In this document: one piece after another, positions 7,687-16,027 of the stretch | Numbering within the stretch: position 1 is the first letter of the stretch | Layout: each line of letters opens with the position of its first letter | Assembly (NCBI GenBank): GCA_050258375.1 | Contig: JBLMYQ010000045.1 | Coordinates: 1 to 64,000 of the forward strand | Reading direction: 5' to 3' | Source of the DNA: JBLMYQ01 sp050258375 | GTDB taxonomy: Bacteria; Bacillota; Clostridia; Acetivibrionales; UBA4821 | Length of the DNA: 64,000 nucleotides | The notes under the pieces: generated by a model | What the model saw: only the letters and a program-made list of their open reading frames with translations | What the model was told of the DNA's origin: nothing | Databases searched by the model: none | Position numbers and translations under genes: made by a program

Positions 7687-9309
7687 ATGGAAGAATTAAT
7701 GGAAAAAAAGAAGCTTCATAAGTATTCAATGGAAAACATTATGGAAGAAATCCAACAAAAGCTTACTGATGAAAGGCTTCAGATAGATCATAAGGATGAA
7801 AAGCTTGCAAGGAAAAGAGTCCTTCTTTCTGAAATGATTAGACAAGCTGTTGCAGGTGACCAAAATGCAAAAAACTATGTAATTAATAAGATTATTAAAA
7901 CACTTACAACAGAGATGGATATCAATAATGAAAATATTAATTACATAATTAACTTTAATGATATACAAAAGCTGCCCTATTATTATCAATTTCATATTCT
8001 TACACTAAAGTATGATATCTCAAAAATAATAGATAAATATAATGACCAATTTGGTATAATTGATTTTTCTGATGCAGGTAATAATATTTTTCATAAAGAA
8101 ACCTTTGAAAAAATAATGGAAAGTGAAACCAGAGAGCAAAACCTGATACTTGATTATATAGAAAAAATCAATGTAATAGCAAATATCGTTTATGCTGAGG
8201 TTTATGGCTTATCAATTATAGACAGAATAGAGTTTATGGATATAAACGAAGTAGGTGTTAATGGATTCCAGTATATATGGATACAGCATAGGGGTAGTAA
8301 AATCTGGCTGGAATTTTTAGAGTATCCGGATAACAATTTATTAAATAACGTTTGCAAAAATGCAGTAAGCTTCAATTCAAAGGTTGACTTGAGCCCAAGT
8401 AATCCGGGCATAATATGTCAAAGATATGACGGTTCACGTATTACATGTTCGCTTCAGCCGTTCTACAGCGAGCCAACTCTTAATCTGAGAAGATTTAATC
8501 TTGGTAATTTCAATCCTGATAAAATGGTTAATCTGGGAACCATTGACGAGCTGTCAAGAGACTTGCTTAAAATTCTTATTATGGGCAGATCAAACATAAT
8601 CATTGCAGGAGGTATGGGAGACGGAAAATCGACTACATTAATGACCTTGATTAATTTCGTTCCCGGTTCCAGAGCTATTGGCACAATAGAAGAAAACCTT
8701 GAGTTAAGGCTTAAAACCCGGCATCCATCAAAAAACGTAATAGAGGCTCAGGCTGTTCCCGGGAAACCAATTTCAAGTGCATTTGAATTTATGCTTAAAC
8801 AAGCCAGAGATATAGTTATACTAGGAGAAATAACAAACTCAGAGGAAGCTACACAGCTGATAAATGTTATGCTGCGTCTTTGCAGAGGTTCGATGGGAAC
8901 CTTCCACAGTGAGAATCCAAAAGCTGTTATAATCAATCTTAGAAACTTGCTTCTGAAATCTGGGTTTTATCATAATGAAATGGTTGCTCAGGCGGACGTT
9001 GTTGAAGCAGTAAATATAGTAATTCAAATGACACATGATAATAAAGGCAGAAGATTTGTTGATTATATTACAGAAATAGAGCCGGTGGCTGATGCGGAAG
9101 GGGCGGTAATTACATCTAATTTTAGGCCAAGGCATCTTATGGAAAGAATAAACGGCGAGTTTCATTTTGCAAATACTATTTCAGAGGATTATGCTGAAAA
9201 GCTGATAAAATACGGTGCAACAAGAGAAGGTATAGATGAAATCAATGCCTTGATAAAAGAAAGAATGAAGAATAATCCAAGGCTGAGAACAATGAAAGGT
9301 AAGGATTAA
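7687..9309 (+). CDS. Divergent CpaF-like secretion ATPase with long N-terminal extension
   Basis: 540 aa from the ATG at 7687 (an in-frame TTG at 7642 lies inside a hairpin). About 280 residues precede the motor core, compared with about 190 in the first CpaF. Walker A is intact, GGMGDGKST at 308-316; Walker B is DIVILGE at 375-381; the His box region reads RGSMGTFHSENP in place of the usual GSLTTGHANTP. It should hydrolyse ATP but is well separated in sequence from the paralogue at 1351. It is the likely motor of the second Tad machine, between the pseudo-MinD and the TadB-like gene, which starts 6 bases after it. Confidence 0.85.
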   Translation: MEELMEKKKLHKYSMENIMEEIQQKLTDERLQIDHKDEKLARKRVLLSEMIRQAVAGDQNAKNYVINKIIKTLTTEMDINNENINYIINFNDIQKLPYYYQFHILTLKYDISKIIDKYNDQFGIIDFSDAGNNIFHKETFEKIMESETREQNLILDYIEKINVIANIVYAEVYGLSIIDRIEFMDINEVGVNGFQYIWIQHRGSKIWLEFLEYPDNNLLNNVCKNAVSFNSKVDLSPSNPGIICQRYDGSRITCSLQPFYSEPTLNLRRFNLGNFNPDKMVNLGTIDELSRDLLKILIMGRSNIIIAGGMGDGKSTTLMTLINFVPGSRAIGTIEENLELRLKTRHPSKNVIEAQAVPGKPISSAFEFMLKQARDIVILGEITNSEEATQLINVMLRLCRGSMGTFHSENPKAVIINLRNLLLKSGFYHNEMVAQADVVEAVNIVIQMTHDNKGRRFVDYITEIEPVADAEGAVITSNFRPRHLMERINGEFHFANTISEDYAEKLIKYGATREGIDEINALIKERMKNNPRLRTMKGKD

Positions 9310-9314
9310 ATATT

Positions 9315-10313
9315 ATGCAGATGGGCGTAAATTCAAATAGTATAGCAATATATGAAAAGGTACAGCCATTATCTGCACAACAGTTCTTGGTAATACTTAT
9401 TATTTATGTAATGATACTTGCTATTAGTTATTACATAATTGACATTATAGAAAAATCCAAGGTAAAAAAGCTTACCAAGCCTAAGTTTATATATCTAAAG
9501 ACAAGCTTTTTAAACAAATATATTGATAAGCTGTTTGAAGTGCCAATTATTGAAAAATACTTAAAAAGAATATCAGGTAAATTATCTTACTTTAATTCGT
9601 ATGACGCTAGGGTAAATTACAGAAATGCATTATTATTATCAATTGTAATAATAACAACGTCAATAATAATGTTTACAGCACTGGTTGTAATGTTCAAGGC
9701 AAGTATATGGTACTTATATCTCTTATATATTATAGTTATTGTTTTAATAATATATATTTCATTAAACTTCTATGGTGAAATGAAAGAGTTAAAGCTTGCA
9801 AAGCAGCTGCCGGAAGCTTTAAACGATTTAAAAATTGCATATGATAACAAAAAACGTCTTAAATTGGCAATACTCGAAGCCTATGATGATATGCCCAAAG
9901 ATATAAGAAGAGAGTTTGCAAGACTGGCAGAATCTGATAACCTGGAAGAATCTATTATATTTTTAAGAAATAGAGTGAAAAATGATTGGTTCAAAATAGT
10001 ATTGACTCTTATGCTGTTAGCAGTACAGAAAGGTGATAAGGAAGGAGCTCTGTCAGACCAGCTTCAAAACCTAAATGGTATAATATCTCAGGAAATACTT
10101 ATAAAAGAATCAAATAGGTTAATGTTTCAATTATATAAGATATTTGTTCTTGCGTCTCCGCTGTTTGCTTTCTTTTTAAGAAATAATCTTATGGCAATGA
10201 GCGATGATATAGCAAAACTATATCAATCAGTTAATGCAGCAAATGCACTGTCAGGAATTTTTATATTATGCATAATTGCGTATTTCGTACTTGATACATT
10301 CGAAAAAATTTAG
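9315..10313 (+). CDS. Divergent TadB-like platform protein
   Basis: 332 aa. Membrane helices lie around 25-45, 98-125, 128-150, 275-290 and 308-328, with a cytoplasmic segment of T2SF type between (KQLPEALNDLKIAYDNKK, VQKGDKEGALSDQLQNLNGI). Order and topology match TadB, but sequence is far from the first copy at 2719. The preceding AAGGTAAGG lies in the end of the cpaF-like gene. The start could be ATG 9315 or 9321. Assignment rests on position and topology more than motifs. Confidence 0.65.
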   Translation: MQMGVNSNSIAIYEKVQPLSAQQFLVILIIYVMILAISYYIIDIIEKSKVKKLTKPKFIYLKTSFLNKYIDKLFEVPIIEKYLKRISGKLSYFNSYDARVNYRNALLLSIVIITTSIIMFTALVVMFKASIWYLYLLYIIVIVLIIYISLNFYGEMKELKLAKQLPEALNDLKIAYDNKKRLKLAILEAYDDMPKDIRREFARLAESDNLEESIIFLRNRVKNDWFKIVLTLMLLAVQKGDKEGALSDQLQNLNGIISQEILIKESNRLMFQLYKIFVLASPLFAFFLRNNLMAMSDDIAKLYQSVNAANALSGIFILCIIAYFVLDTFEKI

Positions 10314-10342
10314 GCATCTAATAGCAAAGGTGGTGAGCAGCC

Positions 10343-11422
10343 ATTCAGATAAATAACATTCTAAAGATAAAGAAAAAATATTTAGTAAAGAAAACGTTTA
10401 AAGATACTTGGTCGTATAAGTATGTTCTTAAATATCTATATCCGCAGGAAGGCTCAAAGGCATACATTTATTATAAAAAGCTAATAGAAAAATCGCTAAT
10501 GAATCTTAAAGTAGAGGATTTTTGGAACATAAAAATGCTTTTTGCTATTGGAGCACTTGTATTGATTCTAATGATTACTAAATCAAATATTTATTATGGC
10601 TCAAAGGAAATAATAAATGCTACTGATAATAGCTCCGCACTGCTTTTTACAGAAAATAAATCGGAAAAAGAGATTCAAAAGCAAATTGAAGAAACCCAGA
10701 AGAAAGAGAAAATAATCTTTGATAAGGTATATGAACTTGTTAAGCTGGAAAAGGATGAGGTTACAGCAGTAAACATCATAATGCAATATATTGAGAAGAA
10801 TAAACTTGAAATCGATAATGTTCCTTCGGAAGATACAGCTAGGCGTATTTATAAAAAGATTCAAAAATACAATGCTATGCAGGAGACAGATTATTTTGGC
10901 ATATTAATAATAGTTGTGTTTGCATTCTTTTTACCTGAAGCATACCTGATGTTTAAGAGCTATATGATGAAGTTCTATATATACAATGAGTATTTGAAAT
11001 TAGAAGTAACAGCTATAATGGTAGGGAAGCTTGAGCCTATTAAAGTTGAAGAGATCCTGAATGTATTATCCGATAACAGTAAGTATTTTAAAAAGTATAT
11101 TGATGAAGTAAGATTTAATTACTTTAACGTTAAGGATGGAAATGCAAGGGCTTTTGATTCTGTACTTGCCAAGGTATCGCATAAAGAGCTCAGGTATCTT
11201 TTGAAAGCACTGCAGCAGGCATCAGAGGCTGATTTGAAAATGACAATAGAAAACCTCGAAAATCAGAGAAACAGTAACAAGGAATTCAGAAATATTAAGG
11301 AGGCAAGCAAATTAAAAAAGAAGGAGTTGGTAGGGATATTGATAATACTTATTATTTTGGCAGCAATTTCCGCATATGCCTTTACTCCATTCGAACAGTT
11401 AATGAATGACTTTAGTATTTAA
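10343..11422 (+). CDS. Divergent TadC-like platform protein, apparent ATT start codon
   Basis: About 359 aa if translation begins at ATT 10343. The first ATG in this frame is 10499, but it has no ribosome site, and 52 open codons precede it that read as coding (…FKDTWSYKYVLKYLYPQEG…). A strong AAAGGTGGTGA (10326-10336) stands 6-9 bases before the ATT, and an in-frame TGA at 10334 excludes an earlier start. The protein has helices around residues 65-80, 185-205 and 330-350, with a soluble segment between them containing FDSVLAKVSHKELRYLLKAL. By order it is the TadC equivalent of the second set. Whether ATT is used, or a base is missing upstream, needs data. Confidence 0.65.
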   Translation: MQINNILKIKKKYLVKKTFKDTWSYKYVLKYLYPQEGSKAYIYYKKLIEKSLMNLKVEDFWNIKMLFAIGALVLILMITKSNIYYGSKEIINATDNSSALLFTENKSEKEIQKQIEETQKKEKIIFDKVYELVKLEKDEVTAVNIIMQYIEKNKLEIDNVPSEDTARRIYKKIQKYNAMQETDYFGILIIVVFAFFLPEAYLMFKSYMMKFYIYNEYLKLEVTAIMVGKLEPIKVEEILNVLSDNSKYFKKYIDEVRFNYFNVKDGNARAFDSVLAKVSHKELRYLLKALQQASEADLKMTIENLENQRNSNKEFRNIKEASKLKKKELVGILIILIILAAISAYAFTPFEQLMNDFSI

Positions 11423-11455
11423 AAAATATTTTATAATTTTAAGGGGGAATCTTTT

Positions 11456-11950
11456 ATGATTAAGAGCTTAAAAAACGTACTAAAAAGTAAAAAAGGTCAG
11501 ATTGGTGAAATACTTGTAGTAGTAGTACTTATTATTTTGGCGGTACTTGGTATAGTAAAATATGTAATGCCGATGTTTGATAAAAATCAGGCTCTTGCAG
11601 GTTCAGCCGGAGGTCAAATGGACAGGATGGCAACTGATGCAAAAAATGCAAAATGGGGCAATGTTGGTGATGAGGTACCGGCACAAACAGTTATAAATAC
11701 ATGGAATGAAATTGTTGCTTCACGTTTATTATCAGGAAAGAATAGTGACATAGCAAGCGATGCAACACTGTCTTACACCAACACAGGTGCTGGTGCACCA
11801 TATAACCTAGCTTCAGGGTCTAGCCAAACATTTGCTGAACATGAGGCAGGAGTTTCAAAAATAAATAGAGCAGCTACATATTATGTTACAACTATAAACA
11901 TTGATAGGGGAACAGGATTGCTTAAAGATATAACATATATTCAAAAATAG
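11456..11950 (+). CDS. Pilin-like protein (probable major subunit of the second Tad system)
   Basis: 164 aa. A basic N-terminus (MIKSLKNVLKSKKG) leads to QIGEILVVVVLIILAVLGI, a prepilin-like hydrophobic helix with Gly before the likely cleavage point and an acidic Glu four residues after it. The rest is a small, Gly/Ala/Ser/Thr-rich domain with repeated TYYVTTINI-type strands. The GQI start resembles the archaeal class III signal, in which processing occurs before Gln; bacterial Flp usually has Glu at +5. The prepilin peptidase at 13922 is the expected processing enzyme. A strong AAGGGGGA site precedes the start, and a 14-bp hairpin follows the gene, both fitting high expression. Confidence 0.7.
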   Translation: MIKSLKNVLKSKKGQIGEILVVVVLIILAVLGIVKYVMPMFDKNQALAGSAGGQMDRMATDAKNAKWGNVGDEVPAQTVINTWNEIVASRLLSGKNSDIASDATLSYTNTGAGAPYNLASGSSQTFAEHEAGVSKINRAATYYVTTINIDRGTGLLKDITYIQK

Positions 11951-11965
11951 TAATTAATTTGAAGG

Positions 11966-12000
11966 AATATGGATACTGGTAACAAGCCAGTATCCATATT
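11966..12000 (+). terminator. Strong 14-bp hairpin after the pilin-like gene (partial terminator or 3' mRNA stabiliser)
   Basis: AATATGGATACTGG (11966-11979) pairs perfectly with CCAGTATCCATATT (11987-12000) around a 7-base loop. No T-tract follows, and the next gene begins at 12018. Such structures often protect the 3' end of an abundant pilin mRNA while letting some transcription pass. Confidence 0.7.
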
Positions 12001-12017
12001 TGAATGGGTGTGTAAGT

Positions 12018-12803
12018 ATGAAAATAATAAATAAAGTTAAAACTGAAAAAGGACAAATAGCGGACATTTTAATGTTCTTCTTTTTCATTGTTTTTGTTAT
12101 ATATTTCATAATCCTATTTACATCTATGCAGTTATTTTTTAATACTCAAAAGATGGTTGATAGTGTTGTCAGAGACGAAATTGAAATAGTAAGAACAAAA
12201 GGAATACTTACTACATCTGAGTATGAAAACTTTCTTGGAAAGCTTGGCAAATATGGGAACTTTAATATTATTGTAATTGCAGAAAAGCAGGATGAGGCTG
12301 GCAATCGGGGGAGATATTTTTCATTGGATACTATTCTTGATAAACCATTTAAGGTTGGTGACTTTATTAAGTTTTTTGTTGAATCAAAAAAGCCTTCTCT
12401 TTTTGCTGATATTCTGCAAAGGAACTTTATGTTTGGATACAATGGAAAGGGCGGTTCAAGCTTCAGGATGCAATCTCAGGCTTCCGGAATGGTTTGCAGT
12501 GATGGATTTATTAAAGGCATAGAGGTTATTAATATTATAAACAAATATTTTGACACTGGCGTTGCTCAACCAGCGGATGGGATATTTTTACAGACTCTGA
12601 ATTATACATCCATTCCGGTTGGACAGGATCCAACTAGCCTTTCAGCTAACATTGTTCAACAGACCGGAAAGTACGATGTATCAATTCCTGAACGGACAAC
12701 AGATAAATGGATTGACTATGAGGGTAGGTATTCTATGGAAGTTACGCCTGATGGTGATTATAGAATTAAGAAAATAGTTTTTACTGAATTGCTTAAGAGA
12801 TAG
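12018..12803 (+). CDS. TadE/F-type minor pilin-like membrane protein
   Basis: 261 aa from ATG 12018. The N-terminus KIINKVKTEKGQIADILMFF has the same KGQI block as the pilin-like protein at 11456, with Asp at +4 after the putative cleavage Gly, followed by a helix of about 25 residues. A long extracytoplasmic domain follows with no recognised motif. Location in the Tad cluster and single N-terminal helix fit a TadE/TadF pseudopilin. An in-frame TTG at 12000 lies in the preceding hairpin and is not likely to be used. Confidence 0.65.
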   Translation: MKIINKVKTEKGQIADILMFFFFIVFVIYFIILFTSMQLFFNTQKMVDSVVRDEIEIVRTKGILTTSEYENFLGKLGKYGNFNIIVIAEKQDEAGNRGRYFSLDTILDKPFKVGDFIKFFVESKKPSLFADILQRNFMFGYNGKGGSSFRMQSQASGMVCSDGFIKGIEVINIINKYFDTGVAQPADGIFLQTLNYTSIPVGQDPTSLSANIVQQTGKYDVSIPERTTDKWIDYEGRYSMEVTPDGDYRIKKIVFTELLKR

Positions 12804-12841
12804 TCCATAAAACCAATAAGTAGTAAACCGGGGTGTTTAAG

Positions 12842-13921
12842 ATGCTCAGAAAGCTTAAAGGCTCAAATGGTGGGGGTTCAATATTTCCAATAATATTAAC
12901 CATAATTGTATCAACAATATTTATGTTTAGTATATTTGTGATAAATCTTGATACCCATCTACGTGAGCTTCAAAAAAACAGATACATAAAAGCGGTTGAT
13001 ATGGCGGTAAATACAGCTATGGCTAATGTTGAGCTTACAGATGAGATTCAAACTGTAAATGCAGCATCCCAACAAGGACAAATGGGTCTTTTATACGAAG
13101 CATCCAGCTTTGATTATTTGGCAGCTGGATATGAGAGTCATAAAAGAATAAGAATAAATAAAGAAGCACTTATGGATACGTTTTACAATGTATTGCTTAG
13201 AAATTTTCAAATCAAAGGGCTTGATAATGTTGGTAATTTTCAGCGATATGTGCCTTTAAAGGCAGTACTTGAGTATGATACCATATCAGTATCTTCGGGT
13301 ATTCACTTTGATAGTACAAAAAATAAATATGTAGATGACTGGCAGGATATCAGGCTTTGCTTTAAATGTGAAGGAGTTACTACAGGCGTAATTACTGATG
13401 TATATATGACTATAGGTGATAGATGCTACATTATTAAGCCTAGTGCAGCTGCTGCTACGGATATGCAGGAAAAATTTAAAGAAAAAAATAGGATATATTT
13501 TATTCCTCCAAACAAGCAAGAGGATGATCCTGCTAACCCAGGTCATAAAAAGATGTTGGAAGGAGATGACCCGGATAATCCGGGCAGTAAAATACCTCTT
13601 GATTTAGTGATGGATACTCAGAAAAAAAATCGTGAAATGTCCAGATTTGTCCAAAATGTTCTTCGTTCTTATGCTAACATTCAAAAGACAAACAAAAATC
13701 TGGAATATCAAATGTCAATAGCAGAGTTTGATTACACAATTGACAAAAATGCCAAACAAATAGCAGATAGAGTTAATGGAAGTATTAATGCGGCAAAGGA
13801 TGTAACCTTCTACTGTTTGGTTGAAGGACTGCCAATGAAGTCATTATTAAACGATCAAATAAATAGGTCATTCTCTACATTTAGTTATGGAGGAGCAGCC
13901 ATAAAGAGGGCAGATGAATAA
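12842..13921 (+). CDS. TadE/F-type membrane protein, large extracytoplasmic domain
   Basis: 359 aa from ATG 12842, with GGGGTG seven bases upstream (a GTG at 12833 overlaps that site). N-terminus MLRKLKGSNGGGSIFPIILT then a hydrophobic helix to about residue 38, then a large domain with an internal Asp/Pro/Gly-rich linker (QEDDPANPGHKK, GDDPDNPGSK) around residues 225-255. The glycine-rich run before the helix may be the prepilin peptidase site. The next gene's ATG directly follows its stop, so translation is probably coupled to the peptidase. Confidence 0.65.
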   Translation: MLRKLKGSNGGGSIFPIILTIIVSTIFMFSIFVINLDTHLRELQKNRYIKAVDMAVNTAMANVELTDEIQTVNAASQQGQMGLLYEASSFDYLAAGYESHKRIRINKEALMDTFYNVLLRNFQIKGLDNVGNFQRYVPLKAVLEYDTISVSSGIHFDSTKNKYVDDWQDIRLCFKCEGVTTGVITDVYMTIGDRCYIIKPSAAAATDMQEKFKEKNRIYFIPPNKQEDDPANPGHKKMLEGDDPDNPGSKIPLDLVMDTQKKNREMSRFVQNVLRSYANIQKTNKNLEYQMSIAEFDYTIDKNAKQIADRVNGSINAAKDVTFYCLVEGLPMKSLLNDQINRSFSTFSYGGAAIKRADE

Positions 13922-14506
13922 ATGATAATTGGATTAGCCTTAAAAATAATCATAGCTGTAATATTAGTATTCATATCTTATAAGGATATCAAAGAAAGAA
14001 TCATACCAAACTGGGCAGTTGCTGTAGTGCTATGCTTATCAACAGTTTGGTATTTTCTTTACAGCAGAGATATTAAGGATTATTTTTTCTATATATTCCT
14101 TCTCAGTATGCCATTGCTAATCTTAAGCTTCATATTGGACAGCTTATCAGATATAAAGCATAGTGTTTATGGGTATGTGGTTATTCTGATTTCTGTTGTA
14201 ACTGCAGTGCTTATACCTGCTGATTCTAGGACAAAATATATTACTGCATGCTTGATTATTCTTTTGCTGACATTATTGGAAGGGTTATTTAATAAGAAGC
14301 AGGAAGAGGAAGAAGAAGGTTTAAGTATTGGCGGAGGGGACATAAAGCTTATTGCAGGATTAGGTCCTGTTTTGCAAATGAATGGTGTTGTATTTTTGTT
14401 CATTTCATTTTTAACAGCATATATTTATATGAAGATTAAGCGGGAAAAGGATATCTGTCTGGCACCATTTATGCTTATTGGATATTTGGTGATGTTGTTT
14501 ATATAA
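13922..14506 (+). CDS. TadV/CpaA-like prepilin peptidase (A24 aspartic protease)
   Basis: 194 aa, multi-pass membrane protein. The two catalytic aspartates are visible: D22 in SYKDIKERIIPN and D140 in IGGGDIK, the GxGD signature of the family. It cleaves the leader of prepilins and pseudopilins at the cytoplasmic membrane face. It has no methylase-type N-terminal zinc domain, as is usual for the short Tad enzymes. A glutamate run (QEEEEEE) precedes the second aspartate. Its ATG abuts the upstream stop codon. It is the only such peptidase in the window and could serve both Tad sets. Confidence 0.9.
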   Translation: MIIGLALKIIIAVILVFISYKDIKERIIPNWAVAVVLCLSTVWYFLYSRDIKDYFFYIFLLSMPLLILSFILDSLSDIKHSVYGYVVILISVVTAVLIPADSRTKYITACLIILLLTLLEGLFNKKQEEEEEGLSIGGGDIKLIAGLGPVLQMNGVVFLFISFLTAYIYMKIKREKDICLAPFMLIGYLVMLFI

Positions 14507-14515
14507 AAGAAAGGA

Positions 14516-14872
14516 ATGATAATTAAGATGAAGGTTATCAATAAAACAAAAAATACAATAATATGTGAGAGCTGTGGCTGGGCTGATACATTATATACTA
14601 GAGCCAAAGGTCTTTTAGGAAGAAAAAGTATTGCAGATGATGAGGGATTAGTGATAACTGGCTGTAGAAGCATTCATTCTTTTTTTATGAAGTTCCCAAT
14701 TTGCGCAATATTTATTGATAAAAATAATAAAGTAGTAAAGGTTCTTGAAAACTTTAAGGTTAACAGATTATCAGGTTATTATATCAAAGCTGATAAGGTT
14801 ATAGAGCTTCCTCCCTGGAAGGCAAAGAATACTTTTACAAGCATAGGGGATATTATCGAATTTAATAAATAA
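14516..14872 (+). CDS. DUF192 family protein
   Basis: 118 aa. Family hallmarks are ARAKGLLGRKSI, IHSFFMKFPICAIFID and a late KVIELP. DUF192 proteins are small beta-rich proteins of unknown biochemical role, often exported in other bacteria, but no signal peptide is seen here. The start is unclear: ATG 14516 is nearly on top of AAAGGA, while ATG 14528 has a spacing of about 12. It is the last gene of the second Tad cluster and is followed by a terminator, so it may have a pilus-related role. Confidence 0.8.
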   Translation: MIIKMKVINKTKNTIICESCGWADTLYTRAKGLLGRKSIADDEGLVITGCRSIHSFFMKFPICAIFIDKNNKVVKVLENFKVNRLSGYYIKADKVIELPPWKAKNTFTSIGDIIEFNK

Positions 14873-14889
14873 AGTGAATCTTCCCATTA

Positions 14890-14923
14890 AATCCTGTCTA
14901 TTATATGACAGGATTCCTTTTTC
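14890..14923 (+). terminator. Intrinsic terminator ending the second Tad operon
   Basis: AATCCTGTC (14890-14898) pairs with GACAGGATT (14907-14915), 8-base loop, then CCTTTTTC. A clear rho-independent terminator between the DUF192 gene and spo0A. Confidence 0.88.
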
Positions 14924-14954
14924 TAAAAAAAAGTAAAATTTTTACAAATAATAC

Positions 14955-14982
14955 TTGAATAATTAAAAAATTATATTATAAT
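14955..14982 (+). promoter_or_regulatory. Sigma-A-type promoter of spo0A
   Basis: TTGAAT at 14955-14960 and TATAAT at 14977-14982, spacer 16. No obvious Spo0A box (TTTGTCGAA-like) or sigma-H promoter was seen in the short gap. Confidence 0.6.
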
Positions 14983-15032
14983 GGGAATGAAAAGAAAATT
15001 TACTATATTTATGGAAAAGGAGGACAAGCATT

Positions 15033-15839
15033 TTGGAAGGAAAAATCACAGTGTTAATTGCAGATGACAACAGAGAATTTGGAGAAATCCTATCAGAATA
15101 TTTACAGTCTCATAATGATATAGAGGTAATTGGGGTTGCAAAGGACGGATTAGAAGCTTTTCAAATGATTGAAAAGAAAAAGCCGGATGTTGCAATATTA
15201 GATATAATAATGCCTCATCTTGATGGTCTGGGTGTATTAGAAAAGATTAATGTCACACAAATACCAAAAAGACCGCTTTGTATCATGCTTACTGCTGTTG
15301 GACAGGATAAGATAACGCAGAAAGCAATGGCCTTAGGTGCAGAATACTATATAGTAAAGCCTTTTGATATGGATATTCTTGTAAACAGAATCAGAGAATT
15401 AAAAAAGATTAACAACAGTAAGGTGAGCTTCTTTAAAACTGAGCAGTCTGCTGAACAAAAAGTACCTTATGTTAATACCTCAACGAAAAGCTTAGAAACA
15501 GAGGTTACAAACATAATACATGAAATTGGAGTTCCGGCACATATAAAAGGTTATCAATACCTTAGGGATGCAATCATAATGGTTATAAAGGACATAGAAG
15601 TAATAAACGCTATTACCAAGCTGCTTTATCCATCAATAGCAAAAATGTATAATACTACACCGAGCAGGGTTGAAAGAGCAATAAGACATGCTATTGAGGT
15701 TGCATGGAGCAGAGGCCAAATGGAAACCATTGATTCGTTGTTTAAATATACAATTAATGTAGGAAAAGGAAAACCTACAAATTCCGAATTCATTGCAATG
15801 ATTGCTGATAAACTGAGACTAGAATTAAAAGTAAGTTAA
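15033..15839 (+). CDS. spo0A: Sporulation master regulator Spo0A
   Basis: 268 aa, starting at TTG 15033 behind AAAGGAGGA. The receiver has acidic residues D11 and D12, phospho-acceptor D57 (AILDIIMP) and K109. After a linker, the C-terminal DNA-binding domain carries the invariant helix TPSRVERAIRHAIEVAWSRG (209-228) that recognises 0A boxes. Phosphorylated Spo0A controls entry into sporulation. All expected residues are present. It is monocistronic, between two terminators. Its position just after a Tad pilus cluster may be of interest for control but proves no link. Confidence 0.97.
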   Translation: MEGKITVLIADDNREFGEILSEYLQSHNDIEVIGVAKDGLEAFQMIEKKKPDVAILDIIMPHLDGLGVLEKINVTQIPKRPLCIMLTAVGQDKITQKAMALGAEYYIVKPFDMDILVNRIRELKKINNSKVSFFKTEQSAEQKVPYVNTSTKSLETEVTNIIHEIGVPAHIKGYQYLRDAIIMVIKDIEVINAITKLLYPSIAKMYNTTPSRVERAIRHAIEVAWSRGQMETIDSLFKYTINVGKGKPTNSEFIAMIADKLRLELKVS

Positions 15840-15854
15840 TATAAGCTGATATAC

Positions 15855-15895
15855 AGCCCCCGGTTTAGAAATCTAAATCAGGGGCTATTATTTTG
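15855..15895 (+). terminator. Intrinsic terminator of spo0A
   Basis: AGCCCC (15855-15860) pairs with GGGGCT (15881-15886), with an inner GGTTTAG/CTAAATC stem, then TATTATTTT. Confidence 0.85.
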
Positions 15896-15921
15896 CCTTT
15901 TTGAAAGGTGATAAAAAACTT

Positions 15922-16000
15922 GTTGTTTTAAGAAGAAAACTTCTTTAAAACGACAGCCGGTTTTGACAGGCTATTTAGGAATGTTTGTCTAAAATAGTGG
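15922..16000 (+). promoter_or_regulatory. Structured leader before the signal peptidase gene
   Basis: Three consecutive stem-loops can be drawn: GTTGTTTTAAGAAG with CTTCTTTAAAACGAC (15922-15954), AGCC with GGCT (15955-15972) and CTATTTAGG with TCTAAAATAG (15971-15997), which shares two bases with the second. It matches no riboswitch class known to me. It may be an uncharacterised regulatory leader. Confidence 0.4.
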
Positions 16001-16027
16001 TGGAAAGTAAATTGTGAGGTGAGATGG

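Noticed and set aside
15900..16020. c-di-GMP riboswitch before the SipW-like gene
   Set aside because: No GEMM core sequence was found; the stems are ordinary and match no class known to me.
16019..16027. GTG 16019 as start of the signal peptidase
   Set aside because: It lies inside the GAGGTGAG ribosome site; ATG 16028 is better placed, although both remain possible.
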